This document shows positions 45,794-57,739 of a stretch of 64,000 nt of DNA, piece after piece. Numbering within the stretch: position 1 is the first letter of the stretch; the number at the start of each line of letters is the position of its first letter. Both the position numbers and the translations under genes were made by a program. The notes under the pieces were generated by a model. That model searched no databases, was not told the DNA's origin, and was given only the letters and a program-made list of their open reading frames with translations. Where the stretch lies: contig NC_059082.1 of assembly GCF_020497125.1 (NCBI RefSeq), forward strand, positions 21,069,965 through 21,133,964, given 5' to 3'. The DNA comes from Mauremys mutica. Lineage: Eukaryota; Chordata; Testudines; Geoemydidae.

Positions 45794-46552
45794 CAGTTTG
45801 GTTGCATGCTAATGCACATTTACAAAACATTTCTCTGCATGATCACACAGAGAAACTTGGATACAAAATTTCCTAGATATTATGACAACAGTACACAGCA
45901 TTTTTATCCATTCTATGGACTCAGTCCTTCGCTCAGTGCATGCTTGTATATCTGATTAAATGATTAAATCATATATTCATGGGTTATAAAAGAACAATAT
46001 AGGCATATTTTTATTTATATTATCCAACGTTAAATGTATTTGTTGAAGCAATTTGTCCCATAAATGATCTATGGTTGGCACAAATGTAATATCAATACCT
46101 CAAAATATGGAGAAAATTGTCATTTAGCATTTTCTATGGTATATCAAATTATGCTCCATTTGGGGGCCATAACAATAATTTGAGCTCTTATTATCTGTTC
46201 TGAGGATAATAGGGAGTGAGAGATGAAAGAACAGGAAGGTATTACATTCTCAGAAGAAAAGAAGAATACCGTACAACACAAATAGTTGGGCTGTTTGGCT
46301 GTAAGACATTTAATATTACAGCACAGTGAACATTTCTATCAATTGTCTGAGCTCTTGACTGTTATTTAGAAGTATCAGTGACAGCAGTGAAAATAAATCA
46401 TAAGGCATTAGACAAACATATAAATAAATATCATCAACATAACTGAAAGATGAGCTGGAGGGACGTGCAGGAGAATGGGTTAATTAAAATACACCTAAGA
46501 TATATAATGAAGTGGGCAGATGTCTCAAAATGTTTATCCATTGTAAAAATCA
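45794..46552. other. AT-rich sequence, nothing recognised
   Basis: No gene or repeat family recognised. Confidence 0.4.
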
Positions 46553-47451
46553 TACACTTCTACCCCGATATAACGCAGTCCTCGGGAGACAAAAAATCTC
46601 ACCGTGTTGTAGGGTGAGACTGCATTTTATTGAACTTGCTTTGCCCGCCCCCCCCATTCCTTGTTCCCTGACCGCCCCCTCCAGAGACTCCTGTTCCTAA
46701 TCACCCCCAGGACCGCACCCCTTACCCTGTCCCCTGACTGCTCCGACCCCAATCCACACACCCTGCCCCCTGACAGTCACCAGCAGCAGCAGGAAGCAGA
46801 GCAATGTGGTCCCAGCCTGCTCCACTCCGCCACCTCCCAGCTGCGGCGCTCCGCTTCCCGCCGCTGGTGAGTGCGGGGAGGTTGGGGAAAGGATGCTCCC
46901 CGTACTCACCTGCAGCAGGAAGCGGAGTGACACGGCCCCAGCCCGCTCCATTTTCCTTGCCCTGGCCCCAGCCGTGTCGCTGGGGGGAAGGAGGAGGGGT
47001 GGGGAAAGGTCCCACACTCACCTGCGGCGGGAAGCGGAGTGCCGTGGCTGGGAACTGGCGGAGTGGAGTGGGCTGGGGCCGGGCTGCTCCGCTTTCGCTG
47101 CTGCTGGTGAGTGCGGGGGGAGCCGTTCCCCCAAACCCCCTCCCCCGAGCGACACAGCTGGGGCCGGAGCGAGGGAAGCGGAGTGCGCTGCTCCTGGCCC
47201 CCTGCTAATCCCCCAGGCCACTCTGGAACTGCAGGGCCCCCAAAATTGTCCCCCCACAGCTCCTGCCTCCTAGACCCTGGGGTGGGGGAGCCCCTGACTG
47301 CCCCCGAGACCCTCTGCCCCTTATCCAACCCCTTGGCCCCGGCCTGGCCAGGCACCCTTAATACGCTGCTCAGAGCATCATGTCAGAGATTTATCGCGTT
47401 GTATGTGAACCTGTGCTATATCGGGTCACGTTATATCGGGGTAAAGGTGTA
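46553..47451. mobile_element. 0.9-kb DNA transposon with 22-bp TIRs and TA ends
   Basis: Terminal repeats at 46553-46574 (starting TACACTTCTACCCCG) and 47430-47451 (ending CGGGGTAAAGGTGTA) are inverted with two mismatches in 22. The TA at each extremity suggests a TA target duplication, as in Tc1/mariner-type elements. Subterminal sequence is palindromic. The centre (46650-47340) is GC-rich, with repeated, sometimes inverted AAGCGGAGTG / CACTCCGCTT and GCTGGTGAGTGCGG units. The many long open frames here overlap on both strands and are composition artefacts. No transposase. Confidence 0.8.
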
Positions 47452-47540
47452 ATTTGATGTACCACTCAAATTGCAGACAAATTAATTAGGAAAGAGAAAA
47501 TAATATTTTCCAATTTTGTTTGTTTCTCAGACAGATGATG

Positions 47541-47612
47541 AGTGAAATCCTGGCCTCATTTAAGCCAATGGCAAAATTCCCATTGACTTGACTGGGGACA
47601 GAATTCAGCCCA
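47541..47612. repeat. palindromic MITE relic (GTGAAATCCTGGCC type)
   Basis: AGTGAAATCCTGGCCTCATTTAAGCCAATGGC mirrors CCCATTGACTTGACTGGGGACAGAATTCAGCCC. Same subtype as 134 and 38410. Confidence 0.55.
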
Positions 47613-48132
47613 GGTTTTTGGGGGCAAGGAGGAAGGGAGGAAATCTAGGAATTAATTGACACATATTATTGTTTACTATGCAGTGCAGTAAGGAAGAGAG
47701 ACTGAATAACCAGGAGAGGCTTGGAGAAGAAGCAGCAGCCAGACCTAAAGCCATAACAACTTTTATGAAGATAAGCTACACCATTTGAGGAGATTGAAGC
47801 TCTATTAACAACATGCCAAACCTAATCATTTTACTCTAGAAACTTAAACTAATGTTTATGTTGCACAACCCCCAGCATTATCTAGCCATATGGCAACAAA
47901 CAACTGAGAAACTTCTACATTTTCAATGAGTTACACAGGATTTAGCCATGTGGTTCCCATTGATTAGAATGGGAATTGGCTGGCTAATTCCTCATACAAT
48001 GAGATTTGTGTGCCTAAATCCCATGCTAATCTTTTAAAATGCAGAGCAGTACAGTAAGTTGTGGGCTAAACATCCGTACTGTACAAGTTAGTTATTGCAG
48101 AAAGGAAAGCACTGATATTCTAGTTGCTTCCT

Positions 48133-48206
48133 CAGGGTCTAAACCAACTCTTGCCAAACTCAATCGGAGTCTTTCCATTGACTTCAATAGAAAAAGGATC
48201 GTGCCT
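48133..48206. repeat. palindromic MITE relic (TTGCCAAACTCAATCGG core)
   Basis: The segment carries AACTCTTGCCAAACTCAATCGGAG, CCATTGACTTCAATAGAAAAAGGATCGTGCC. Left end decayed. Confidence 0.45.
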
Positions 48207-51105
48207 TCACTATCTAGGCTGGGGTAGAACATCATTATGCAGACTTCCACCCAACAAAGCTAACTGCTGGTGGATTTGAGATGCCTTAACTTCAGAAGAA
48301 CCTGCATACTTCTTCCACATGGTATTAAGTACTTAGTACCAGATTTTCACCCCAAATAACATCTTACTCCATCATAGTCATCAGCACTACCCATGGGGAA
48401 AGTGTGTTAGAATCTTCCTTAGAGTGTATATCTGAGGAGCAAGGACCTTACACAGTAGGATCTTAAGTACAGATTCAACAACCTGGCTTACTGCAGAATT
48501 AGCACACAACGTCTGAATCCTATCCTCTTTACCAGAGGAGAAGAATACATGCAAACACACCCTTAATGTTCTGAAGATTAATCAGAAGCAACTAGATATT
48601 TTACAGTAAATATAAAAAACACATGACTCAATTCACTTAAGAACCTGTGTAACTTTAATCACATGCTTAAGTGCTTTTACTAAGCAGGAATAGACTTGTG
48701 CATGTATTTTCACACTGATTCATCTAAGCACTCTAAATACATCGTCCTAAATAATTTTGCAATTTCAATAAAAGCTACATCCAAAGTTATATCAGCATAA
48801 GGATGAGCTGCCGCTAACACAGCCTCTTCATCAGTCAGACTTATTACTTAAGTACTCAACAATGCAAAAGTGCTTTTCCCTACTTTATCTAAAATAAGCA
48901 TTCCTAGCTTTGAATGTTTAGTCATAATGCTTTAACACTCCGGTTGGGTTGCAGCTGCAGAAACGAAGTGCAGCAAAAAATGTGCTGCAGTCAGACATCT
49001 CACATGTTGGAGGCATTTCTTTTGTGTTTGAAACAATAGTTCCCTTGTGTTATAAGAAGATATTGCAAAAGAACAACTTACTCTGTAGCACAGTCATGCT
49101 TGTTAACACCTACAGTATTCATTTATTACGGCTCTGAGCTAACAGAAATGAACGGGGAAAGAGTGTCTTGTTTTTCCCATACAAAGAAATTGAGATGTTC
49201 AAGTTAATCATAGCTAATTCAAAGAGCCCCATCTATAGGCTAGACTGAATTAGTTCTGATGCAATTAAAACTGAAATATTTACTCTCTGAATAAGATTAG
49301 CATAACTAGCATGAAAAGGTCACAATACTAAGAGTGAGGAAGGGACTTGTTTGCAAAGATATGGAAACATGCTTTGGCCCAAAATTCTAAAAATGAATGT
49401 ATGGAAGTATGTCTGATCCTTGCATATAAGGTTGAGATTTGCATCTGCTCATACCTTTGCACCCGTGCAGCCACAACTTGTATATACATCAGGTGTGTTT
49501 TGAGCACACAGATCAGGCCCATACTTTTGTGCCTATGCTTTTTTAAACGCAGGCTATTGTTCATAATGTATGTAAAAGCTTATTTTGTTTTTTAAAAGTG
49601 TTGGTTTAAAAATGTCTAACTGATGCGAAAGCTGGAATTCCACCAAAGGTAGACAGATGTCTAAATGCCTTTGAAAGCAAATGCATTAGAAGAATAGTAG
49701 GTCTGAAATTGAATGAATTTATGACAATTGCTGAGATTTGTCAAAGAGTTCAACAATGTATTATCTCCAAAGTTATCTAGAAAAGAAGATATGGGACATG
49801 TTAAGAATGAAGCCACAATGTCTGCCATGGCACGTGTACCATTAGGCAGCTGGAGGAAAGAATCCCTCCATTGAACATGTCCTTCAAGAGGGAAAACATA
49901 TGGAGAACTTAACAACAGAGGAATTGCAAAGAGCAGCCCTAAGCAAAATTTCATAGTGCGGGAAGGATTCAGTTTCAGAGTTATTAGCTAAAACACAGAA
50001 ATTGGTGAATAACTGTCTTTAAATATTTTAACTATTAAAGTGAAGTGTTATTTTCTAGTATATCTTAGAAAAATTGTTCATTCTTCCTAAAGCTTTGGTA
50101 ATGGAGCCACACAAACTCATTTCTTTATCTGCACATAAGACAATGCAAACCAGCTGATTTAATACTGTCCTGTGTTGTTAAATTTGTTTTCTCTAAGAAA
50201 ACATTCTAGGAAAATCAGAAGTGCTCACACCCTATTACTACAGATAAACAGAGGTACTGGTTCAGTCTTGCTGTGTACTCAAGCTCTTATTACACCACAG
50301 TTAAGCAAGCAGAGGCCAGCTGAGCTTTACCTAGGCTTTGTGGAGTGATAGAGCTGGAGCAAATTGCCTGAAGTTCCTTCTGGTGACCTTCCTTTGGACT
50401 GTACAAAGGGAAAAAAAAAGAAGTTTTTTCTTTATGCTAGAAATGGCACCCCTATATTTATGGTATATGGAACTATGCCACTTTTCCTGTTTGTTTTCTG
50501 TGTACTGAACCTTTGAATTTCTAGACAGCTGCTGTCAACACACAGAAGGAAGCTGCCATTTTCTAAAGCAGAGCAGTGCAGGCACAGATCGCATGTTCTC
50601 TTTTGGAGATGTTATCTTTTGTGCTCTTTTATTTAGCCCTTCTCCTAAAGAATCAACAAATTAAAAAAAACCCTCACACTTATGTTAGAAAATGTTTTAC
50701 CATTTTTGTCAAGTAGCGCCTAAGATTGGTTTAAATTAAAGGGATTAGAAAAAAAATGTTCTCTATTTTTCAGTTTATTTTATGCTTTTGACAGCACTTG
50801 GCGCATTTTCAATTTCACTGTTTCCTTTTCAATTTAGTTAGCTGGATTCCCTTGTTGTTTGTATAGGTCTTTCATACAACAAACAGGGTAAAGAAAAATG
50901 TTATAAAATTGGAAAGTGCGATTGAAAAAAAAATTCGCAAAAAAGAGGTAGATGTCATTACCTGTTAACTCAAGTTTTGAAAACTGACCAGATTTCAAAA
51001 TGACAACGTTTCTTTAAAATAAAGGTCATTCTGAAAAAGTATATAGCATCTCCTTGCTTAAGAGAAAACAGCAGCATCCGTAATTCATGGGTGGGTTGAA
51101 AATCC
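48207..51105. other. AT-rich sequence, nothing recognised
   Basis: No supported gene, RNA or named repeat. Frames at 49347-49595 and 49661-49954 show no domains. Confidence 0.4.
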
Positions 51106-51109
51106 ATTC

Positions 51110-51450
51110 CAGCATATCCAGGCCCTTTAAATTGCCACCAGAGCCCCACTGCTATAGCCCTGGGGTAGGGCTGCAGGGCTCTGGGGGCTATCTAAAAAGT
51201 CCGGAGCTCCCACTGCTTCTACCGCCTCGGCCCTTTAAATAGCCGCAAGAGCCCCGCTAGTACTCCAGGGCTCCAGCGGCTATTTAAAGGACTGGGGCGG
51301 TAGAAGCAGGGGAGCCCCGGCCCTTTAAATAGCTCCCAGAACCCAGGGGTAGTGGTGGGCTCCGGCAGCTATTTAAAGGGCTGGGCGGTAGAAGCAGGGG
51401 AGCCCCGGCCCTTTAAATAACCCCCGGAGCCCTGGGCTGCTGCTGCTACC
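51110..51450. repeat. GC-rich tandem/fold-back array (GGCCCTTTAAATAGC units)
   Basis: The phrase GGCCCTTTAAAT recurs at about 51121, 51230, 51319 and 51408. Its complement GCTATTTAAAGG appears at about 51279 and 51368, with AGCAGGGGAGCCCCGGCC between. The spacing of about 90-110 bp and the alternating orientation indicate a tandemly repeated inverted unit. Confidence 0.7.
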
Positions 51451-51764
51451 CCAGTGAAGGAGGGGAGGAGGAGAAACTTGCGGGCTCTGAGGGGGCAGTC
51501 GGGGGCAGGACATCGGTTGGGGTCGGATGGGTGTGGGGGGGAGACAGGCACGTGGGGCTCGTACTGTACTCACCACATGGTTCCCTACTGGGTCTTCGGC
51601 GGCACTTCGGCAGTGGGGCCTTCACTCGTTCCAGGTGAAGGCCTGCCACCAAAATGCTGCCGAAAACCTGGAGCGAGTGAAGACACCCCCCCCCCCGCCG
51701 CCAAAGTGCCACCGAGGACCTGGTAGGGAACTTGTTCTTAGGATTTGGGGAGCTCATCACTGCA
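51451..51764. repeat. GC-rich repeat continuation
   Basis: GTTCCAGGTGAAGGCCTGCC and CCTGGAGCGAGTGAAGACACC are parts of a dispersed GC-rich reptile repeat as I recall it. A C-run lies at 51688-51698. Open frames on both strands are composition-driven. Confidence 0.4.
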
Positions 51765-51825
51765 GACAGCAAGTGTTGAAAATTGGGCCAGGAGGTGGAG
51801 GGTGAGGAGGCTAGCAGACCGGGAC
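51765..51825 (+). mobile_element. fragment of the PIF/Harbinger-like MITE
   Basis: GCAGACAGCAAGTGTTGAAAATTGGGCCAGGAGGTGGAGGGTGAGGAGGC recalls the left half of the element at 19693 (GACCAGGCAGCAAGTATGAAAAAATCGGGATGGGTGG). Both ends are missing. Confidence 0.45.
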
Positions 51826-52078
51826 AGTTTGTTTACCTGCCGCATCCGCAGGATCGGCTGATCGCAGCTCCCACTGGCTGCAGTTCGCCGCTCCAGGCCA
51901 ATGGGGGCTGTGGGAAGCAGCAGAAAGTGTATCCTTTGGCCCATGCAGCTTCCCACAGCCCCCATTGGGAGCTGCGATCGGCTGAACCTACGGACGCTGC
52001 AGGTAAACAAACCCTCCAGGCCCGTCAGCGGAGTTCCCTGATGGGTCACGTGCCAATGGTTGCTGATCCCTACCCTAT
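51826..52078. mobile_element. hAT-like fold-back element, right part
   Basis: A long inverted repeat runs from GTTTACCTGCCGCATCCGC (51832) to GCGGACGCTGCAGGTAAAC-like sequence ending near 52010. It includes CCAATGGGGGCTGTGGGAAGC pairing with GCTTCCCACAGCCCCCATTGG. The right terminus reads GTTGCTGATCCCT. The left terminal repeat (AGGGATCAGCAAC expected) was not found, so the element is truncated or overwritten. Confidence 0.65.
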
Positions 52079-52955
52079 AGCTACCAGACCTGTGTGAAAT
52101 GCTCAGTCTTTCTGGTCTATCATTAACAACTTGTACATTTCAATATGTCACTGTGTGTGATGAGTTTGAAACTTTGAAGAAGATGCTTGGGGTAGTTCAT
52201 AAGTTAGCTCTATATTGTATTGCACAGAAAGGTTTTTTCAACCAACACAACAAGCCTTGTGTTCTTTTCAGGAAGGATTACCTGTTCAGAAATGCCTTGC
52301 TGATCTCTGATTTTCTTATCAAAACAAAGCCTGTACCACTGCAAAGGAACATCCAGCACTGACTAGTGCCACTGGATAACGTGGCTGATGCAATAACTGG
52401 AAATCCATGGGAGATGTGAGCCAAAAGCAGTTTTAAAACCAGAATAACCAGTCCTAGTTTGGAAAATGGTTGAGGGGGTTCTGCAGAAGTTACTGCCAAA
52501 AGAGGATCATTATCGTACACAGTGAACAAAATAGTACCACCTGGTAGATAAGCTGATGAGCTTCTATCAGTAGCTAGGGCAGATATGGGTGGCTAGCTGG
52601 CTGGCTGGCTTCCTGGCTTCATTGGAAAAATCTTCTTAAAGTTCAAATATGGCAGAACTAGAGTATGTGGAGGAGGAACCTTTGTGTTAGACCCCTTTCA
52701 GTTCCAGAGCCACCTTCATTCATCCTCATCTAGCACCATGTGAGAAGAGTCCTGACAGTCTTTTGGATGTAAAATTATTAACATCAACACCTATGTTCAG
52801 GGGTAAAATAAGTCCCATGTTAGAGGAGGATTTGAAATAGTTTATTCTTGTTTTAATATTTAGTCATAGTCACATTAATGCAACTTTTAAAATTCACTAT
52901 GTAAGGTACAGCCACAGAATAAATAGTTCACTTTGACAGACTACCTTAAATTAAA
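52079..52955. other. no recognised gene or repeat
   Basis: A short GGCT tandem (GGCTAGCTGGCTGGCTGGCTT, 52592-52612) is present; otherwise unassigned. Confidence 0.35.
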
Positions 52956-53205
52956 AAATGCCTAGCTCTTATATAGCACTTTTCATCAGTAGATCTCAAA
53001 GTGCTTCATACCCTGTACCGTATTTATCCTCACAAGACCCTTGTGAGGTAGGGCATGATTTTTACCTCCACTTTACAGATGGGGCACTGTGAGGCTAAGT
53101 AACTTGCAACAAGGTCAGTCAGGACATCTGTGGTAAAGCAGGGAATTGACCCCAGGTCTCCAAGTCCTAGGCTAGTGCCCCAACCACTGTACTGCTGACG
53201 TGCAG
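52956..53205 (-). mobile_element. MIR/CORE-type SINE with tail
   Basis: The + strand shows the complement of the tail (CTTATATAGCACTTTTCATCAGTAGATCTCAAAGTGCTTC), of the core (CACTTTACAGATGGGGCACTGTGAGGCTAAGTAACTTGC) and of the tRNA-like head (GGGAATTGACCCCAGGTCTCCAAGTCC, CAACCACTGTACTG). Order and wording fit a full-length MIR-like SINE reading right to left. ATTGACCCC is a mutated B-box complement. Confidence 0.8.
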
Positions 53206-54198
53206 CTCATCTGTTTGCCTATTGACTTGAGAGTCCCTGTTCTTGATGTGGACTGGTACGGCTTATCTTAATAATACAAATGTACTGGTAAATGTTACAA
53301 GTTCCTATGGATTTGGCTGGAAAAAGGACCTTTTGCTTCACTAAAGACATTGTCACAATCCAGGTGTCTGACGCTGAAGTTAGATAAGGAGAAGTTTAAA
53401 CTGAGTTACAGTATCTAATTAAAACAGCTTCTTGCTTCTAAATAAATGAAATACTGTCTATGTGTTTTTAATGATGGTGTTAATAAAGTCAGCTTGTGCT
53501 CAGTAGACAAGCTGGTAGTTTATCATGTGTCTGAAAGCCATCCTACATACATATTAAACAGATGAGCCACAAGGTCTGGGGCACAAGAATAACACAGCTG
53601 CCCGTAATAAGAACTGTTTTTAATTTAATCTTTGATAAGCATACAGTATTTCTCAATGTTTGTATTGTCTTCTGATGAGTCCATTGCCTAACATATACAT
53701 AACAAATGCCCAGAAAACACAGTAGCAGTTTTTTCCTACATTTTTTTTAATGTGATGTTTATAAATATATTTGGCCAAATCCATCTCTGCTGTAAATATG
53801 GCCCTTCTTCTATTTCAAGATCTTGATCCCCCCCTCTGCCCCCCTGCCCCGACTCTCTTTGGCGTCTCCTGAGAGAAGAAACACAGCAGATGTTGCACAG
53901 CAAGAAGGGGTGGCAAAAGTGGCCTGTCCCAAGGCGCTTATGGATCGCAGCCCAGACTCTGCACAGCATCAAGTGCTACCACTACTCCCTCTCCCTCCTC
54001 GACATCTCTCTTCCCTCCGCCAGCCCCAGCTTTTCCCCTCTGTGTGGCTTGCAAGAAGCAGCAGCGTAAGGCTTACATTGGCCTTACACTGCTCCTGAGA
54101 TGAAAGAATTCTTCCCTGGACCTTGGTGGTTCATTTACGACCCCTAAACACCACTGCAGCAGGTTAGTCTCAGCCCAAAGATATTCAAAAAGAATTAT
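53206..54198. other. no recognised gene or repeat
   Basis: A C/T-rich stretch around 53825-53870 and 53980-54040 gives random open frames. Nothing else recognised. Confidence 0.35.
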
Positions 54199-54284
54199 GG
54201 GGCAAATCTAGTACTGGCAACAGTGAAGAAACCTCTGATTGACTTCAGTACCAGGTTTACACCAAGGCTGAGTCTGGCCCCTAT
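54199..54284. repeat. palindromic MITE relic (GGGGCAAATC...GTCTGGCCCC)
   Basis: GGGGCAAATCTAGTACTGGC pairs loosely with CCAAGGCTGAGTCTGGCCCC. The centre includes TTGACTTCAGTACC. Confidence 0.45.
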
Positions 54285-55958
54285 AACTGAAAAGGACAAC
54301 ATTATTTCAGATGGAGCTATGTGCAACACTCAAGTTGACCTTGGACTATCAATTTTGGCTGCAACATGCCTGAAGTTGAAATGAGAGCTTATCTCTGAGC
54401 GCTAAACATAGTGCACAAATGACTTTTTCTTAATTATTTATAGACCATTGTCCTTTCTAGTGTCAGTTTGAATACCCCAAATACGCACTGTCAATGTTAC
54501 TATAACCGTTACCTTGTCTCACAATGATGGAAGAGTCCAGGAGGTAGAATAGCATATTGTGAGGAGACTGAGCAGACACACACAATACATCCTCTCCCCT
54601 CATTGGGTTGATCAGAAAAATAATGGGTTTGTTAATAGCAGATAAAAATGACCCCCCAACACACACATTATGAAACCCAACACAGAGTAATAAGCTCCGG
54701 ACAAAATATGTGGTGAACTCTAGTATGTTATTACAGTTTATGAGACAGCACGCAGGGAGGGTCACAAGATTAGAAACTTAAATCATTAGAAGAAGGTGTT
54801 ACAGTTCTACCATTCCCCATTTTCAATACAATCATGGAGCTCTGATAATAATTTCATGTTGTACTGTATTTATGGGAGAAACTATGATTTAGTTAGTGTA
54901 TAAGTAGGAAAGCCAAGGAATCATGAGGGGCTGGGGTGCACATGAGAAAGTAATGAGGGACATTCATAAACCTGGCAGTCTAAATATATGTTTAACTACT
55001 GTTTGTAGAGGGCTTTGGGGATGCATTAAGGCAGACCTGGGGAGCAGCTCAGAGTGGGCAAGGATTCAAGCACATGGTTACTCATGCACATGTTGAACAG
55101 GCACTGAAAAACTTTTAATATGCTTAATACTATGGAAAGAAAAAGGAATATTTTGTCAACTTTTTAAACTAATTGTATATTATTGTCTCAGTAATGTCAT
55201 GGGTTATTTTTCAGGTATCATTTACCACTTCTTGTTCCTATTTGAACACTCAAACGTATTTTGGCAGGGCCTTTTAAAATCTCACAAGCCTCACAATAAA
55301 TAAAGGAAGGCACCCTCTCGTGAACTATGTGGGAAATGGGTTCCATGTGAAATGTTTCCTGTTCACAGCTGGCCGGGGGGTGGGGCCAGGGGGAAGGGGA
55401 GCAGAGGGGAGGAGTTTGAGCAGTGTACTCTCCTTTAGTCCATTTTTCATATTGTTATGGGTAGGTCAGGAGCTGGTGTTAGAAGTAAAGGGGTGAACTG
55501 GGCAATTGGGTGTTGCTAGGTGATGGTACGGGGGGTGTCAGGAGACATCTCCATCCCCAACAGTGCGGTCTGTTCCTTGCCACTATTATTTTCTCCTTCC
55601 TGACCACCTCTTTTCTCTTTCCCTCCTTTTTTCTCCCTGATCAATATGGATGAGTAGGAACCATCCATATATTTGCCTTAAACTGGATAAGGACCTCTCT
55701 CTGGAGATCTTCCTCTCATATAGAGAAGCCTATATTTTTTACCACAACCCTGACTAACATTCCCTCACTTCAACCCAAGGCTGTGGCAGGCTTTCTGAGG
55801 AAAGAACAAGCCTACTCAACTTCATCATCTTCAGGATTCAACTATTTGGCCTAATCGTCATTCCTGATCTATTCATTGCGCCCTGGACATTGTGTAGGCA
55901 TTTACACCAGTGCAACTGGATTTAAAATGCCGAGCAGTCAGAATGGAACCGCCTATCA
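54285..55958. other. no recognised gene or repeat
   Basis: Nothing supported. Purine-rich GGGGGTGGGGCCAGGGGGAAGGGG at about 55377-55400. Confidence 0.35.
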
Positions 55959-56836
55959 TGGGGTACTCACTGCAGGTGGCGCCTGCTCCTAGCTGTTCTG
56001 GGGATTAGCTGTCTTCCAGGTCTGATGCCTCCCCTTGCCGTCTCTCAGCCCATTGTCATACCTCTCACTCTGTGGCCCCTCTCTTGCTCCAGGAGCTGCA
56101 GCTTCCTCCTCAGAACTCCTCCTCCGGCCAGGTTACTATGTGGCTTCCCCTTCTGAGGTACAGTTTCTCACTGGACCCATTGTCCAGGCAATGCCAATCA
56201 GTTAGTGACTGATAGAGGAATCTGGGCCTACCCACTACTCTGGGTTCCAGTCCAGAGACCCTACAACACACAGCAAAGGTCTCATAGGTGTGAAAGTTAC
56301 TGGTGGCCCCCCTTAATATTTCGGTAACATAGGTGCTGGAAATAGGGGCATTGGGGGTGTGGCGGCACGCCCTGGCTTGAAGTGGTTTCCACCATATACA
56401 GGGTTTACAGTTTGGTTCAAGGCTCTCAGCACCCCCACTATACACATTGTTCCAGCACCACTGCAAGGTCTGCTCAGTCCCTACCCTTGCTGCTCTCTCC
56501 TTGGGCTGCTTCCTACCCACTTCCCACAGGCTCTCATCTTCACCCTTCTCTCTTCTGGGTACACCCTTTCCTCAGGGCCAGGCTCCCAGGGTCCTACTCT
56601 TTCCCAGGCTTCCCTCTTTAATGCACAGAGGGTGGCTACAGACTTCCTCACTGCAGTCATTTCTATTGCCTGTTTCCTGGCTTTATACCAGCCCACACCT
56701 GCTTAGCTGAACTCCATCTTCTCATTGGGGTTGCTTCTCCAGTGTACACCCCTCATATGTGGCCTATCTCACTAACTGGCCCTTTCTCAGCTTCCTTAAT
56801 CCTTTTGGGCTGGGGTGGGGTGAATACCCCATCACA
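55959..56836 (-). mobile_element. LTR related to the 21.6/25.6 kb LTRs
   Basis: The minus strand opens TGTGATGGGGTATTCACCCC (56836), like the TGTAGTGGGGTGGTCACCCT start of the 25.6-kb LTR, followed by a degenerate AAGGATTAA where the others have GAAGGGGTTAAA. The far end (GTACTCACTGCAGGTGGCGCCTGCTCC on the + strand at 55963) matches the ends of the other LTRs (ACTCACCGGCATGGCGCCTCCTG). It is longer (about 880 bp) and more diverged. The inner boundary is approximate, no 5-bp duplication could be recognised, and no internal region adjoins it. Probably a solo LTR of a sister subfamily. Confidence 0.65.
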
Positions 56837-57220
56837 CCTCCACTTTGTACTAGTCTATGAATGAGGTCCAGGACACAGGTGTGTGATGGTATCCACAATG
56901 GCCGATGCACCAGAGACTGAACTGGGGACCCCCCAGAGCTAAAAACATTAGGTGCTACAGCATGAACTAAATAGCCAAGACTTTATAGCTGGGAGCTGTA
57001 ACAACTCATATGCTCTGTGGATCGGCACAAAGAGGGATCTGTAACACACATTCACCAGCAGCTTACAGGTAGTTAGGTGCCATGTGTTTGACAGTAGGCC
57101 CTCTCCACCCAAACTGCCCTGTCACACATTTATAGGGGTTGATGGCCTTCACTTTATCAATGAATGCTCTTTCAGGGCTCCTTGCGGCCACTGATGAAAA
57201 ATTATAATAGGCCTGATCCT
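56837..57220. other. no recognised gene or repeat
   Basis: Mixed sequence, nothing supported. Confidence 0.35.
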
Positions 57221-57355
57221 CCATAAATGGCTCTGTAGCTCATATTCTCAATAGCATTTTCTCAGAAGAGTGTTTTGAGGATCAGCTGGATAACAATTGC
57301 AAAGTCCTTGGAAGATGAAAAGATGCTCTGTAAGTGCTAAGAATTATCAAGCATT
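57221..57355 (+). mobile_element. ancient SINE tail (TTTGAGGATC...GATGAAAAGATGCTCTGTAAGTGC)
   Basis: AGAGTGTTTTGAGGATCAGCTGG and GGAAGATGAAAAGATGCTCTGTAAGTGCTAAGAATTATC match, in the opposite orientation, the tail of the SINE at 52956 (CACTTATATAGCAC..CATC..GATC complement). The head is lost. Confidence 0.55.
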
Positions 57356-57691
57356 GGGGAATGCCAATGAGTGCCAGACAGAGATGGTGTTTCCACAATA
57401 GTCCCATGCCTCATTTTAACAATTAAAATAAATAGGAAAGTAAATCCAAAATGTCTTATTTTTACCTATTTTCCTTCAAATAGACAAAATTCCACCTTAA
57501 TTATTTTTCTAATAATGTTTTTCACACTTCTCAATCGGAACTAACATAGCGTGGATGTGTGTTACTTTCTCTGAACACAAATATCCAGTCCAAACAGAAA
57601 ATATTACATTTGTCATTCAAAGCACCAAACTATAACAAGAATGGAACTGAGTGAAAGATTTGGTATAGTGGCACCTTAGTCTATCCTAAAT

Positions 57692-57720
57692 AAAATAATA
57701 ATAATAATAATAATAAAAAA
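57692..57720. repeat. (ATA)n microsatellite
   Basis: AAATAATAATAATAATAATA and on into AATAAAAAATAAG. Confidence 0.85.
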
Positions 57721-57739
57721 TAAGTAAGAAAAGTTAATG

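Noticed and set aside
46697..47355. Several long overlapping open frames on both strands (up to about 155 codons)
   Set aside because: They lie in the GC-rich filler of a TIR element, overlap in sense and antisense, and have low-complexity Gly/Pro/Ala/Arg composition. No gene.
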